Below, piece by piece: positions 31,370 to 40,572 of a stretch of 64,000 bases of DNA; the first letter of the stretch is position 1, and every line of letters starts with the position of its first letter. Location: positions 1-64,000 of the forward strand of contig NW_025955172.1 in the NCBI RefSeq assembly GCF_022376445.1, in the 5' to 3' direction. Under the pieces are notes generated by a model that worked only from the letters and a program-made list of their open reading frames with translations, did no database searches and was not told where the DNA came from. This stretch comes from Fomitopsis serialis. Lineage: Eukaryota > Basidiomycota > Agaricomycetes > Polyporales > Fomitopsidaceae. The position numbers were made by a program, and so were the translations under genes.

Positions 31370-32285
31370 ATCATCACCCCAGAGACTATTTACGGCACTG
31401 CGTGATGTGTGCTGCAACTGCTAGGTCGTCGCTAGGATTGACGTGGGGAACTCGAGGACGAAGGAGCGCGCCACTGAGCTTGTCGTCAATGCGGTCAATG
31501 GTCAATGGCTTCCGCGCTCTCGAACCGGTACACACATGTTCATCCCGCGCTACGTAGCCGGCCAGCCAAAGCATTACAGGTATGTATGATTGTTTTGGGA
31601 ATGCTCAAATTCCCTGTTGATACCGCTGTTTGCAGCGCCGAAGAACTTGTAGGCGAAGTGCTGGACATTCTACAGAAACAACACGGCATCAAGCGCGAGG
31701 GAAGAGGACCTTTGGATCCGGACAAAGTGAGCCTCACAAATGACACACCTCCAACCCTCTTCTTACGACCGTTCTTCACTCCCCAGGTTAGCCTAGCTCG
31801 GTGGGCAAGACCGCTCCAAACCGCTCCCCTACAATAATCCCCACCCGGATTCCCACCTCCGTCGATAACTCGCTTCAGAACCTGCACACGACTCACCTCG
31901 ACAGCCCCCTCCCGCACTCGACACTCTCGCGCCTGGCCGACACCGTGAGCGCGTGACATGCGCTCGTCACGCTGCAGAACACGGGCACCATGTGCAGGGT
32001 TGGGACGAGCAACACGTACGAAGTGCGCGTGCTCGAGCAGCTCGAGCGGAAGATCGGACGCTGCGTGCAATTCGTGCAGAACCAGTAGATCGAGCGCGTG
32101 GGATAGGGAGGTGTCGCGATACTATCGCGAGCGCAGGATCCAGAACCAGTGAGTATGTGTCGAGCTAGTGCGAGTATCCGGGTCGCTGGACGCCGCCCAG
32201 AGAGTTGTCGATCGTTCCTCTCCGAACTCATCGTCGCTTCGATACATCATTCTGGACCCTCTTCGGCACCCGCCTCGCCCAATCC
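31370..32285 (+). pseudogene. Aldo/keto reductase, full-length decayed copy
   Basis: The exons align in order with the intact gene: TIYGTA, TKERATELVVNAV, KHYR, EELVGEVLDILQKQHGIK, the exon 5 region with HSTLSRLADTVSA then a TGA, TSNTYEVRVLEQLERKIG, and ILDPL. As in the relic at 26138, the start codon is ATC rather than ATG. The first splice donor has lost a base pair of its GTATGT, and there are frameshifts and stops (for example in VQNQ followed by TAG near 32085). Confidence 0.85.
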
Positions 32286-32419
32286 CGTGGTTCCAATTCA
32301 ACCCAGTATCTACAGGAGTCCAGGACACGGATGATGACTGTTGCGTAGTGAAACAAAACTGCCACGGATCCCGCCTTTGTGAGTATATCGACGTCGCGTG
32401 CAGCACGATATACTCACTG

Positions 32420-33355
32420 CTGACGTGATGTCCGGCTGCTACTGTCTGGCACCATTCATCTTCTCGGAGCCACCTCAGGAACACGGTACACATACGCAGG
32501 CTGCAACGCGGCCTCTGCATGCAAGCATCCACAGTAGCGATACAAAACGCGCGAAACTGGACGCTGTTTGATACGAATGTTTTTAGTCAGAGCGATTGCT
32601 CCTTCTCGCACTTCCTGTTAACTTACTAGGATGCCGACTAGCTAAGTAGATCCCCAAGTCCAGCACAGGTAAACGCCTGCCGCTTATTCAGAACCGCCGT
32701 GGTCTAGGGCAAAAACTATGGCTGATGGGGCTTGGCCAGAACACTGTTGCCTACGCGATGAGAGGTACGTCACCGTTATCCGAGGACTCGCTCCTCGTGT
32801 GTCGTCTGTAGTCAGCGTATGCGGCACAGAGACGATGCCGATGCCGATGCCTTTCACTGTGGGCGATATGTATCAGACAACCGACGCCCGGTCAATAGTA
32901 GGTCCGTCTACCCACCGTCGTAAATAGTAAGGTGGTCTGGCACATCTAGCACCAGTTTCTGTCAAGCATTTTTGCGGCATCGCTATTTCATGTTGGTGGC
33001 TGTACGGTGGGGGTGGGTCTCCTAGGGTGATCGACTTATTGCCAAACATGGATGTAATTGCGATGGAATCTCCCATCATGATCATCAAAGCTCGACTAAC
33101 TTACCGTGGATGATTCAGTACTTGCTCTCACCACTGCAACAGTATAGAGCGACGCTGACGTCATTCTCCAGTCTAGCATCCTCGATGTTTTGCGCTGGCG
33201 GTGGCTAGTAGTCGAGTGCTCATTTGACCGTAAAACCTGCCAGTCTGCTCTCCTCTGCAGCAGCACGCCACTTGTACTCGAAGACGCGTAAGTGGCTCAC
33301 ATATGCACCAGGGTGCGGCGCAAGATTTCTGATTCCATGATCCGCCACCATTCGA
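32420..33355. other. Unit 3 spacer; no gene seen
   Basis: This is the upstream flank of copy F, alignable with 27200-28300. No gene could be supported. Confidence 0.45.
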
Positions 33356-33359
33356 CGGT

Positions 33360-33385
33360 CTGTCAAGCCTGTCAAAGGCTGTCAA
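33360..33385 (+). promoter_or_regulatory. CTGTCAA box cluster upstream of copy F
   Basis: CTGTCAA lies at 33360, 33369 and 33379, spaced 9 and 10 bp as upstream of copy E, 85-110 bp before the TATA box at 33470. Confidence 0.65.
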
Positions 33386-33469
33386 CTTGAAGCAAGTCAA
33401 GAGCTCAAGCACGCTGGCGATGCCAGTGCACGGCGATCTTCTGGGATCCCGAGTTCGTGCATACCAGCG

Positions 33470-33475
33470 TATAAA
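33470..33475 (+). promoter_or_regulatory. TATA box of copy F
   Basis: TATAAA is followed by the conserved leader block GGTTGCCGGCAA at about 33545 and a candidate leader intron (GTAAGT...CTCCAG). Confidence 0.6.
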
Positions 33476-33692
33476 GGGCTCGAAGGGATGTCTACCGTAT
33501 TCCTCAGTCCCTCTTCTCCCTTCGAAGTTCGAAGCCACCGAGTAGGTTGCCGGCAAGTAAGTGTTCAACGATGGTGGTAGCCTGTTTGAATGTTGCACTG
33601 ACCCTTGCACCGCTCCAGCCTCGCTCGTTTTTTTTGACTCACGTCCCTTCCACCAAAATCCTTCGTAACGACCCTTGTTGATTCACGACATA

Positions 33693-34253
33693 ATGCGTTA
33701 CTCTACACTCGCGTCTGCCGTCATTTTGGCGGCGGCAACTGCTCCCGCGCTCGCTCACCCAGTCACCACGTGAGCCCCTTCCTTATTATTCCTATGTCAT
33801 AGCTGACCATGCAATAACAGTCGAGCGACCGAGGACGCCTCCGTGGTTGAGCGTGAGCTCCAAGACGGACTGGTGGAGCGCGGCTACTACGACGAGATAG
33901 TCGAGCGTGATCTAGAAGCACGCAGGCAGCCCCCTCGTCCTCCTCGTCCCCCTACCCCGCCCCCGCCCCGCCCCAGGCCTTGGGCACCCCCTCGTCCTCC
34001 TACTCCTTACTACCCGCGACCCCGAAGCGACTACTACTATATGGTTGCGCGTGACCTGGAGGCACGCAGGCAGCCCCCTCGTCCCCCTCGTCCCCCTACC
34101 CCTCCCCCGCCCCGGCCCAGGCCTTGGGCGCCCCCTCGTCCTCCTACCCCTTACTACCCGCGACCCCGGAGCGACACTGAGTGGTTTGCCCGGGAGTACG
34201 ACGTCGACGGCGAGCTGTTCGAGCGCGGCTTCGAGATAGACGAGCTTGACTAA
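33693..34253 (+). CDS. Small secreted proline-rich protein, RDLEAR family, copy F
   Basis: Exon 1 is 33693-33769, intron 51 bp, exon 2 is 33821-34253, giving 169 residues. The signal peptide is MRYSTLASAVILAAATAPALA, then HPVTT. Mature part: RATEDASVVERELQD, LVERGYYDE, IVERDLEARR, and two copies of a 48-residue unit (RDLEARRQPPRPPRPP, a PTPPPPRPRPWAPP stretch and PTPYYPRPRSD), ending in the tail TEWFAREYDVDGELFERGFEIDELD. The proline content of the repeat, with Tyr-Tyr and Trp, resembles extensible wall or adhesive proteins, but no named family fits. Each repeat starts with a dibasic EARR, a conceivable protease site. The gene is intact. Confidence 0.85.
33907..34170 (+). repeat. 144-bp coding repeat, two copies
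   Basis: A 48-codon unit beginning at RDLEARRQPP occurs near 33907 and again near 34051, the second copy incomplete at its end. They are nearly identical in protein and close in DNA. Confidence 0.8.
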
Positions 34254-35190
34254 GCGGACATCTTATCATTATCATGGGACTCATAGATGTGCCTCTGCTT
34301 GCTGTACGCATCGTGTTCGCCATATCAATAATATGTAACGTGAAGACTCAGTCATGCGCGCTTGGAAATTTGAGCACCAGTCGAGTGTTGCTATTAATGC
34401 ATGTAATGCCATTATGCGAGCCAAATGAATCGCGCACTAACGATATATAGCCGAGTGGCAGTAATCATATACATGGAGCTGGCCGAAGGATGGGAACGAC
34501 GAAATGGATCGAGCCTTCTCCTGGATCCGATGGCCACAGGTTGCGACGTGTCGGTGGAGCGGGATCTGCCTGTCCCAACCCAATCCTCCACGAACAGGCA
34601 CAGTCACACGACCGCTACGTTTCGCGCGAGAGGACTCCCCCGCGCAAGGCGCAGCAGTCGAATGGCCACCCCATCCACTCATCACTATGCCGCGCGCAAT
34701 GTCGGCCGTAATCATGGGACATTGGGAATCCATACGTGGCCCTCGTCACAGGCGACAGCGGCGAAGCCTAGACAGCTCCGTGTGCGTACGGGTTGTTGAA
34801 AGCCAGTCATGAATGGAGTACTCTCGGAGTGGCTCCAGCGCGAGTCGGTCCTCGGTAGTTTGACGACGATCGGCCGTTGCTGCTAGCGTCTTCGGTGGTA
34901 AGCTGGTGACGGACGTTCTTCGGCTGGACGTTCAATGACGCTGAGCGGGTACGAATCCGCGATTTGAGGAACGACGTAAGTGGGCGCGCTCATCAGAGCC
35001 GGCCAGGGACTGACGCATGCGCTTGCTGCTCTGACTCAGATGTACGCGGCCGTGGTATGTCGGTCTACAGCAACCGCAAGTCAATCCCGGCAGAGCGGTC
35101 TACGGGAAGCGACTCATAGGACGTACCAATGTGAGGGCGTTGCGCAGATGGTGTACGATTTCCAGAGAGGAGCCTCGATATGGCACTACG
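34254..35190. other. Unit 3 intergenic region; no gene supported
   Basis: This stretch contains the 3' flank of copy F, the block 34600-34730 (CACACGACCGCTACG...GAGAGGACTCCCC) and 34860-35130, all shared with the other PFLLTT neighbourhoods. Confidence 0.35.
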
Positions 35191-35194
35191 CACG

Positions 35195-35344
35195 CTACCC
35201 GGCATGAATACCAGCTCGCGAGGTTGTGTGAAAGGTGGTTAGGAGGAATGGTGACGCCTGTCGGGAGCGCCACACGCGTGCCGGAGAGAGGGTCAAGGGC
35301 CGCGCCGCGCTGCGACTGCCCCCGAGTCGGAAGCGGGACAGCAT
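35195..35344 (-). CDS. PFLLTT-family short protein, copy f
   Basis: The first ATG after TATAAATA (minus strand, 35426-35419) opens 49 codons beginning MLSRFRLGGSRSAARPLTL, followed by RQASPFLLTTFHTTSRAG. There are nine arginines and no acidic residue in the first 45, with Ser/Thr and hydrophobic residues between. It looks like a textbook mitochondrial presequence. The frame ends in TAG just where copy c continues (GIHAG-stop versus GIHVGEW), so this copy is either truncated by one indel or spliced differently. Downstream a frame LEIVHHLRNALTL resumes before a GTACGTCC donor, as in copy c. Confidence 0.5.
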   Translation of the reverse strand: MLSRFRLGGSRSAARPLTLSPARVWRSRQASPFLLTTFHTTSRAGIHAG

Positions 35345-35816
35345 GGCAAAGGCTGCGGAAAGAGAGTAGTGGAGAGGGGATATGCAGTTTCTGTGGGTGA
35401 GTAGCGGTGTAGGTTGGGTATTTATACGCTGGGGGACGTTGGGCGCACAATGCAGGCGCGAGAGGAACAACAAAATGAGTGGCGATTATCTGGGCAATGC
35501 TTGCCTCACATGGACGCGCCCTAAGTGAAAAAAGTGGTGAACGCGTGTTACGTATAAACTGGGAGACGCGGCCAAATGGATCATAGTGGAACACACCGCC
35601 ATGCCAGCATGGTCCCAGCTCGCATCCCCTGCCAAGCCAGCTGCGTACTAGGGATCGCGCATATAGTCAAGGGATGTATTGTCAGCGACTCCAGTATCTT
35701 GGACGATGGCTAATGCGAGAAACCCGACAAGACGTGGTGTGACAGCGAGCGAGGGCTAGAGTCTAAGATGGACGACGACAACCAACACGAATATCAGCCA
35801 CAACCGAAAAGGGACA

Positions 35817-35853
35817 CGATCGGGGAAGCGATCTCTCAGCCACAGACGCGTCG
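35817..35853 (+). repeat. GATCGGGG dispersed repeat, copy 7
   Basis: The copy reads GATCGGGGAAGCGATC and then TCTCAGCCACAGACGCGT, preceded by the GACAAGACGTGG block near 35735. Confidence 0.75.
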
Positions 35854-36029
35854 ACCGGGCGTCGACAACGCGCTGGCCAGTGCACTCCGAGTCGGTGACA
35901 GCGGTGAGCCATACGTACGCACCATAACATCCGTCTCATTCTTGCCGCGATAGCATAGACACTCGCTCCATCAACTGCCAAGTAGCTCTCCCGGCGTTCA
36001 TCCCGCTCGCAGTCGTCGACCCGCAGACT

Positions 36030-36600
36030 CAGCGCAGTGCAACTATCGAAGCGCCTCGCGACTCACATGCCCATCGGAGGAGAACTCTCCCGGAGGGACC
36101 ATGCAACTCGGGAGACCCTGCTTCTCCACGTCGTCCTAGTGAATCCTCTGGCGGAGAGGCCTGCACAGGCTGGCCCCCATCCCGCCAGGTCCTATTGCAA
36201 TGTTTGTCTGCCGTGCCATCCCCGAGGAGCATGCGCGAGTGACAGAGATCCCAGAACCTCGTGAGAGTCCAGGTCAGAAGCGGTACGTCCGCATGTCCTC
36301 GCTAGTGTCCTCGGTGGGTGACGTGGATATAGCTATACAAATTTAATGCGTCGCGCTCGGGGTCTGTTGTACCGGGGATGCAGCGATGGATCGTCATCCG
36401 CGCGAGTCGCGGGTGAATAGTGAAGCTCCAGCGTCCGTTTTGCGGAGGGGGCGCGCGGTGGGTGCGGGGCGTACTTGTATGGGTGTGGCTTTTTATGGCC
36501 ACTAACTCCGCTTGTTGAGGCTGGGAAGGGTCATTCGGGCGCGTCTTCGGTGACGTGACTGCGGGAGTCTGCGCAAGGGAACACGTCGTGAGTCACTGAA
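36030..36600. other. Arm intergenic region
   Basis: This stretch pairs with 15230-15760. A 66-codon minus-strand frame (36302-36502) ending YSYIHVTHRGH could be a second exon of PFLLTT copy g through the GTGAGT donor near 36640 and a CAG acceptor near 36565. The same splice in copy b hits a stop at once, so I do not call it. Confidence 0.3.
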
Positions 36601-36706
36601 TTTTCCATACGGGGCTTAACGAGGGTGAGGACACTCACGTACGAGAGTAGCGCCACCGACGCTTCGCTGGGTCATCAGAAACCCCCGTAGTGCGTAATGC
36701 GCGGAA

Positions 36707-36823
36707 TCAAAGTCTGCGCGAAGGGCGCGGAGGTCGCTCTGCAGAGTGGTTAGGAGGAATGGTGACGTGCGGGAGGAACGCCGCCTGGGGTGCGGCAAGT
36801 CGATGGGCGACGGGCGGTCGCAT
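36707..36823 (-). CDS. PFLLTT-family short protein, copy g (two overlapping frames)
   Basis: This is the mirror copy of 14860-14976, with TATAAATA at 36907-36900 on the minus strand. The ATG frame of 38 codons (MRPPVAHRLAAPQAAF...) ends at the same stop as copy b. The alternative PFLLTT frame reads the same RSDLRALRADFDSAHYALRG and FLMTQRSVGGATLV followed by GTGAGT. Both frames survive the divergence of the arms. Confidence 0.45.
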   Translation of the reverse strand: MRPPVAHRLAAPQAAFLPHVTIPPNHSAERPPRPSRRL

Positions 36824-37409
36824 GATGGTGGATATGCTCAGCGAGGTGAACTCAGTCGAAGTGCGAAGGTGTGTGGGGAAACGATAGAGAGCGAGGCCGT
36901 ATTTATACGTTTAGCGCGCCACGCAGGGGCCAGAGAACAAGGACGCTTGGCAACCTGGACCACAGGTCGCTACCTCTAAGCGTCACATTCGGCGCGCCAC
37001 TTGTCAAAGCGTACGCCACTTCTGCCTCCTGGATCCGTAACAATGACACAACTGCATTCCATTTTCGGACGAACAATCGTGGACGTGGCGCATTAGATCT
37101 CGCCGCGTATGGCCCTAGGGACGATCACTGGTCAACGTGAGTTTCGCTACCACAGCAAACACTCTTCAGTCTTTGTACGTCCAGTTCGAACATCCTCCGT
37201 GCAGCTGCGAACTCAAATAGCCGAAGTTGAGCAGTCGGTTGACCCCTATGATGATTAGCGCAGTCGGACTGACAATGCCACGTAGTGTCGCAGGCCCTGA
37301 CAACCGAAGGCGATCCAATCCAGATCAGGTCGTCGCCCCACAAAGCCACCCGTTGTCACCATATCGCGCTTTGGCCCGAGGAACAATGCCCACGGGCCTC
37401 CAGCTCAGG

Positions 37410-37417
37410 TATAAATA
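37410..37417 (+). promoter_or_regulatory. TATA box of PFLLTT copy h
   Basis: TATAAATA lies 48 bp before the ATG at 37465, the shortest spacing in the family. Confidence 0.55.
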
Positions 37418-37464
37418 CCCTGGACGCTCCCACTGAGCTTACATCTCATATACACAGCTCGACG

Positions 37465-37692
37465 ATGCCACGCCTCCGACAACCGCACCTCTCCATCATG
37501 CCCCCGTTACCATTCCTCCTACACCAACAGGCAACGACCACCTCAACGAGAGCGCAAGAGGTAAGGGCCTCCTCCGCCACGGACGTGCTCTCACCGTTAC
37601 GCCCTCGAATTCGTACGTTCCCTTCCCCAGTCCCCATGATCCTCAAGCCTGACCCAACGCTCCGTCCCACAGGCCCCCGAATGCCCGCGTAG
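37465..37692 (+). CDS. PFLLTT-family short protein, copy h
   Basis: A 75-residue frame begins MPRLRQPHLSIMPPLPFLLH and ends GPRMPA. It is the mirror copy of 13993-14217. The two proteins agree at both ends and differ in the middle (DVLSPLRPRIRTF here) by indels that keep the overall frame. A GTAAGG donor after the presequence may be used. The N-terminus has presequence character. Function unknown. Confidence 0.5.
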   Translation: MPRLRQPHLSIMPPLPFLLHQQATTTSTRAQEVRASSATDVLSPLRPRIRTFPSPVPMILKPDPTLRPTGPRMPA

Positions 37693-39490
37693 CGACCGGC
37701 CACGGCCCCACCTCCGGCTGCGCGCGGACCGAAAATGCGCGAAACGAGCGCGCGCCGTAAGCGACAAGGGTCGGGAGGTTGACATGCACCTGCAGCCGAC
37801 GTTCATCGCGGCCGCGCGGCCGTGCGAGCAGATGTGCGTAGATGGGTCGTAGACCATCGGGGATCCTCCCGAGCCCGACCCCGCATCCTTCCAGGCATCC
37901 GCACGTGCCGCGGCACGATCCTTCGATGGTCCTGTGCACTCCATTCTTGCGATGGTGGCAGGGTGCGTGTTCGCTCTGTGGAGGACTAAGATTGCGCAGC
38001 TTGAGGTAAGCTTCGGTCGTACTCGATCGAGAGGTTCTCACTGACGCGGCGCCGGTTCGAAGGGAGCCACAGGTGCTACGCACCGGTGCAGTCGCACAGC
38101 GGCATTCAAACAGGGGTGCGAAGACCATGGTGGTGAAGGCTGCCCTATCCCTTCCATCTATTTCATTCCTCGCATGCGAGGGTCGCTCGACCTGATGCGC
38201 GTCGGGCGCGCATAGTCCGTCGGGCATCCCCGTAGCTGGAACTCCCGCCCATTTCAGGCATCCGGGCGATCTGCGACACGCCCGTCGATGTCGGTTGATA
38301 TTCGTTTCTGCGATGGTGGCACGGCCGGCGGGTTCGCGGACTCAAAACATGCAGCTTGAGGTAAGCTTTGGACGTACTCGGCTGGCCGATGCTCGGCTGA
38401 TGCGGCGACGCTCGGAAGGCCAAGGGTGCTGCGCAACAGTGCAGTCACACCGTGTGATGCAAACGGAGTTACAATGGCGCGGGCGAATGGCTACCCCCGC
38501 TGGGATGCTTCTGGAGCGGGACAGTCGTCTTGCTCGTGAGCACTTCCAGCTGAGAGTGGCCTGCAACTCGACAGTCGTTCGCGGTTTGCAATTGTCGAAC
38601 GGGGTGTTGCGTCCGGCGGCGAGCCCTCAGTGATCCTTCCACTTCAGTTACCAACATCGTCCGCGACATTTGTTACACTGCACCCAAGTACGCGTTTAAC
38701 TTCGGCAGTCGTATCATCTTTGCTATCCTCTCTCTGTAAATGTACTAGGAATACGAGCTTACAATTAATCAGTCGTTGCCGTAGCAGGCGACGTGCCAGT
38801 GGCCGAGGCGAATGGCAGAAAGCGCCGGCGACGCGTCTGTGGCCGAGGAGATCCTTGCCCGATCGGTGACTCACCGTCTGTCCGTCATCTTCTTCCACGA
38901 CCATTTGCCTCTGTCGATGGTGTCTCCTCGGCTCTGCACGTAACCAGCCACTGGCAAGGACGCTCACGAGCCTTACATCAAGGTGATACACATATGCATG
39001 TAGCTTCCGCGACGGTCATCGTGGCCCTTGTCAGGTCACACTAGCACTGTTGGTGAGGCGATGAGAGGTACGTCACCCCCCGTCCATCCTACCGTGCCTC
39101 GCCTGAGACGACTGCAGCAGACTGCATCAAGCTACGTCTCTACCAAGCCTTTGCGGCACCGTTTTCTGATCGTTATATATCCCAGTATATCCTGCACAGT
39201 CGTGATACGGTGGCTGTGCAGTGGGTGGTGATCGACAGATCGCCAAAGGTGAAGGTGATTGCGATGCAATCTCCGCATCACGGCACAGCGACGCCGACGT
39301 CATTCCCCAGTCTACATCCCCGATGCTTTGTGCCGGCAGTGGCTAGTCGAGTTATCGTCCCGCCAGTCTGCAGCAGCAGGCCACTCATACTCGACGACGA
39401 GTGAATGGCTCACGTGCACCAGGCTGCGGCGCAAGTTGGAGCGCCACCATGCGATGCAAGTCGAAGCGTCTGCGCCACCATCAGGAAGCG
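37693..39490. other. Arm intergenic region; no gene supported
   Basis: This stretch pairs with 12510-13890 in mirror orientation. It contains GATCGGGG repeat copy 8 at 38829-38868 and the conserved upstream flank of secreted copy G from 39060. Confidence 0.4.
38829..38868 (-). repeat. GATCGGGG dispersed repeat, copy 8 (diverged)
   Basis: On the minus strand the copy reads GATCGGGCAAGGATC and then TCGGCCACAGACGCGTC, the mirror partner of copy 2. Confidence 0.6.
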
Positions 39491-39495
39491 ACGAT

Positions 39496-39542
39496 CTGTC
39501 AAGCCTGTCAAAGCCTGTCAACTTGAAGCCAAAAACTGTCAA
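39496..39542 (+). promoter_or_regulatory. CTGTCAA box cluster upstream of copy G
   Basis: CTGTCAA lies at 39496, 39505, 39515 and 39536, spaced 9, 10 and 21 bp, 92-138 bp before the TATA box at 39634-39639. It is the mirror of 12453-12499. Confidence 0.65.
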
Positions 39543-39633
39543 GCACGATGATCCGAGCGGGTGAAAAATTGAATAAACGGCACAAGACAAGCTTGTCTTC
39601 GCTGCTGTTATTCCAAGTCCGGAAATGCTGGCG

Positions 39634-39767
39634 TATAAAGGGAGAGCTGCGCCTCACAGATCCCTCAGCTCTTCTTCTCCTTCGAGCCCACCGAGTAGGT
39701 TGCCGGCAGGTGAGTGTTCCGCGACAACGGTAGTTCGAATGTGCACTTACCCCTTGACCCCCTCCAG
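39634..39767 (+). promoter_or_regulatory. TATA box and 5'-leader intron of copy G
   Basis: TATAAA lies at 39634-39639. After the leader block GGTTGCCGGCAG comes a candidate intron 39710-39767 (58 bp, GTGAGT...CTCCAG), the same length as in copy B. Confidence 0.6.
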
Positions 39768-39847
39768 CCTCGCTCTTTTTTTTCTTTGACGACTCACGTT
39801 CCTTCCACCGAAGTCCATCGTAACGACCCCAGTGCATACACGACATC

Positions 39848-40572
39848 ATGCGTTACTCTACACTCGCCTCCGCTGTCCTTTTGGCGGCGGCAGCTGCTCC
39901 CGCGCTCGCTCACCCGGTCACCATGTGAGCCCCTCGCTGTTGATTCTTATGTCATAGCTGACCATACAATAACAGTCGCGCGACCGAGGATGCCTCCATA
40001 GTTGAGCGTGAACTCCAAGATGAACTGGTGGAGCGCGGCTACTATGACGACCTCGTCTCTCGGGACCTGCAGGCACGCAAAGACTCTGCCCGTGGGCCTA
40101 CGCATCTCGCCGGGATGATAAAGAAGGATGCGGCGAATCTGCACCGCCAACGTCCCGACGTGAATTCGCCGAGCGGGTCAGCTCGACACGCCTATTCTGG
40201 GTCTCATCCGTCTCATTCGCATCCCAACCGCGTCCGGAGCGACGACGAGATAGTCGAGCGTGCCCTGCCCGGACGCAAGGGGCCTGTGCGGCAGACTGGT
40301 CCTCCTCCCCTCCATCCGGGCCCTGACCCTCGTCCGCGACCCCGAAGCGACTACTACGACATAGTCGCGCGTGACCTGGAGGCACGCAGGCAGCCCCCTC
40401 GTCCCCCTCGTCCCGTTACCCCTCCCCTCCCGCGCCCAGGCCTTGGGCGCCCCCTCGTCCCGCTACTCCTTACTACCCGCGACCCCGGGGCGACAATGAG
40501 TGGTTTGCCCGGGAGTACGACGTCGACGGCGAGCTGTTCGAGCGCGGTTTTGAGATAGATGAGCTTGACTGA
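39848..40572 (+). pseudogene. Small secreted protein, RDLEAR family, copy G (frameshifted tail)
   Basis: Exon 1 is 39848-39924 (signal peptide MRYSTLASAVLLAAAAAPALA), intron 51 bp, and exon 2 starts at 39976. The protein matches copy B through DLVSRDLQARK, DEIVERALPGRKG and DIVARDLEARR. In the proline block near 40430 it has CCCCTCCCCTCCC where copy B has one more C. The frame then shifts, the conserved tail (REYDVDGELFERGFEIDELD) is lost, and translation ends at 40558 with TASCSSAVLR. The ancestral stop is still visible at 40570-40572. The altered protein would be 219 residues. A sequencing error in a C-rich run is possible; if real, secretion is kept but the tail is not. Confidence 0.75.

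Larger units (their letters stand above)
27150..32370 (+). repeat. Unit 2 of the spacer-secreted-PFLLTT-AKR series
   Basis: Spacer 27150-28380, secreted copy E (28600-29098), PFLLTT copy e (30080-30268, minus), GATCGGGG repeats (30657 and 30858) and AKR relic (31370-32285). The same order recurs from 32370, a period of about 5.2 kb. Confidence 0.75.
32370..36000 (+). repeat. Unit 3 of the series (without a complete AKR end)
   Basis: Spacer 32370-33460, secreted copy F, PFLLTT copy f (minus) and GATCGGGG repeat at 35817. Where an AKR relic would follow, the sequence passes instead into the right arm of the inverted repeat. Confidence 0.65.
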
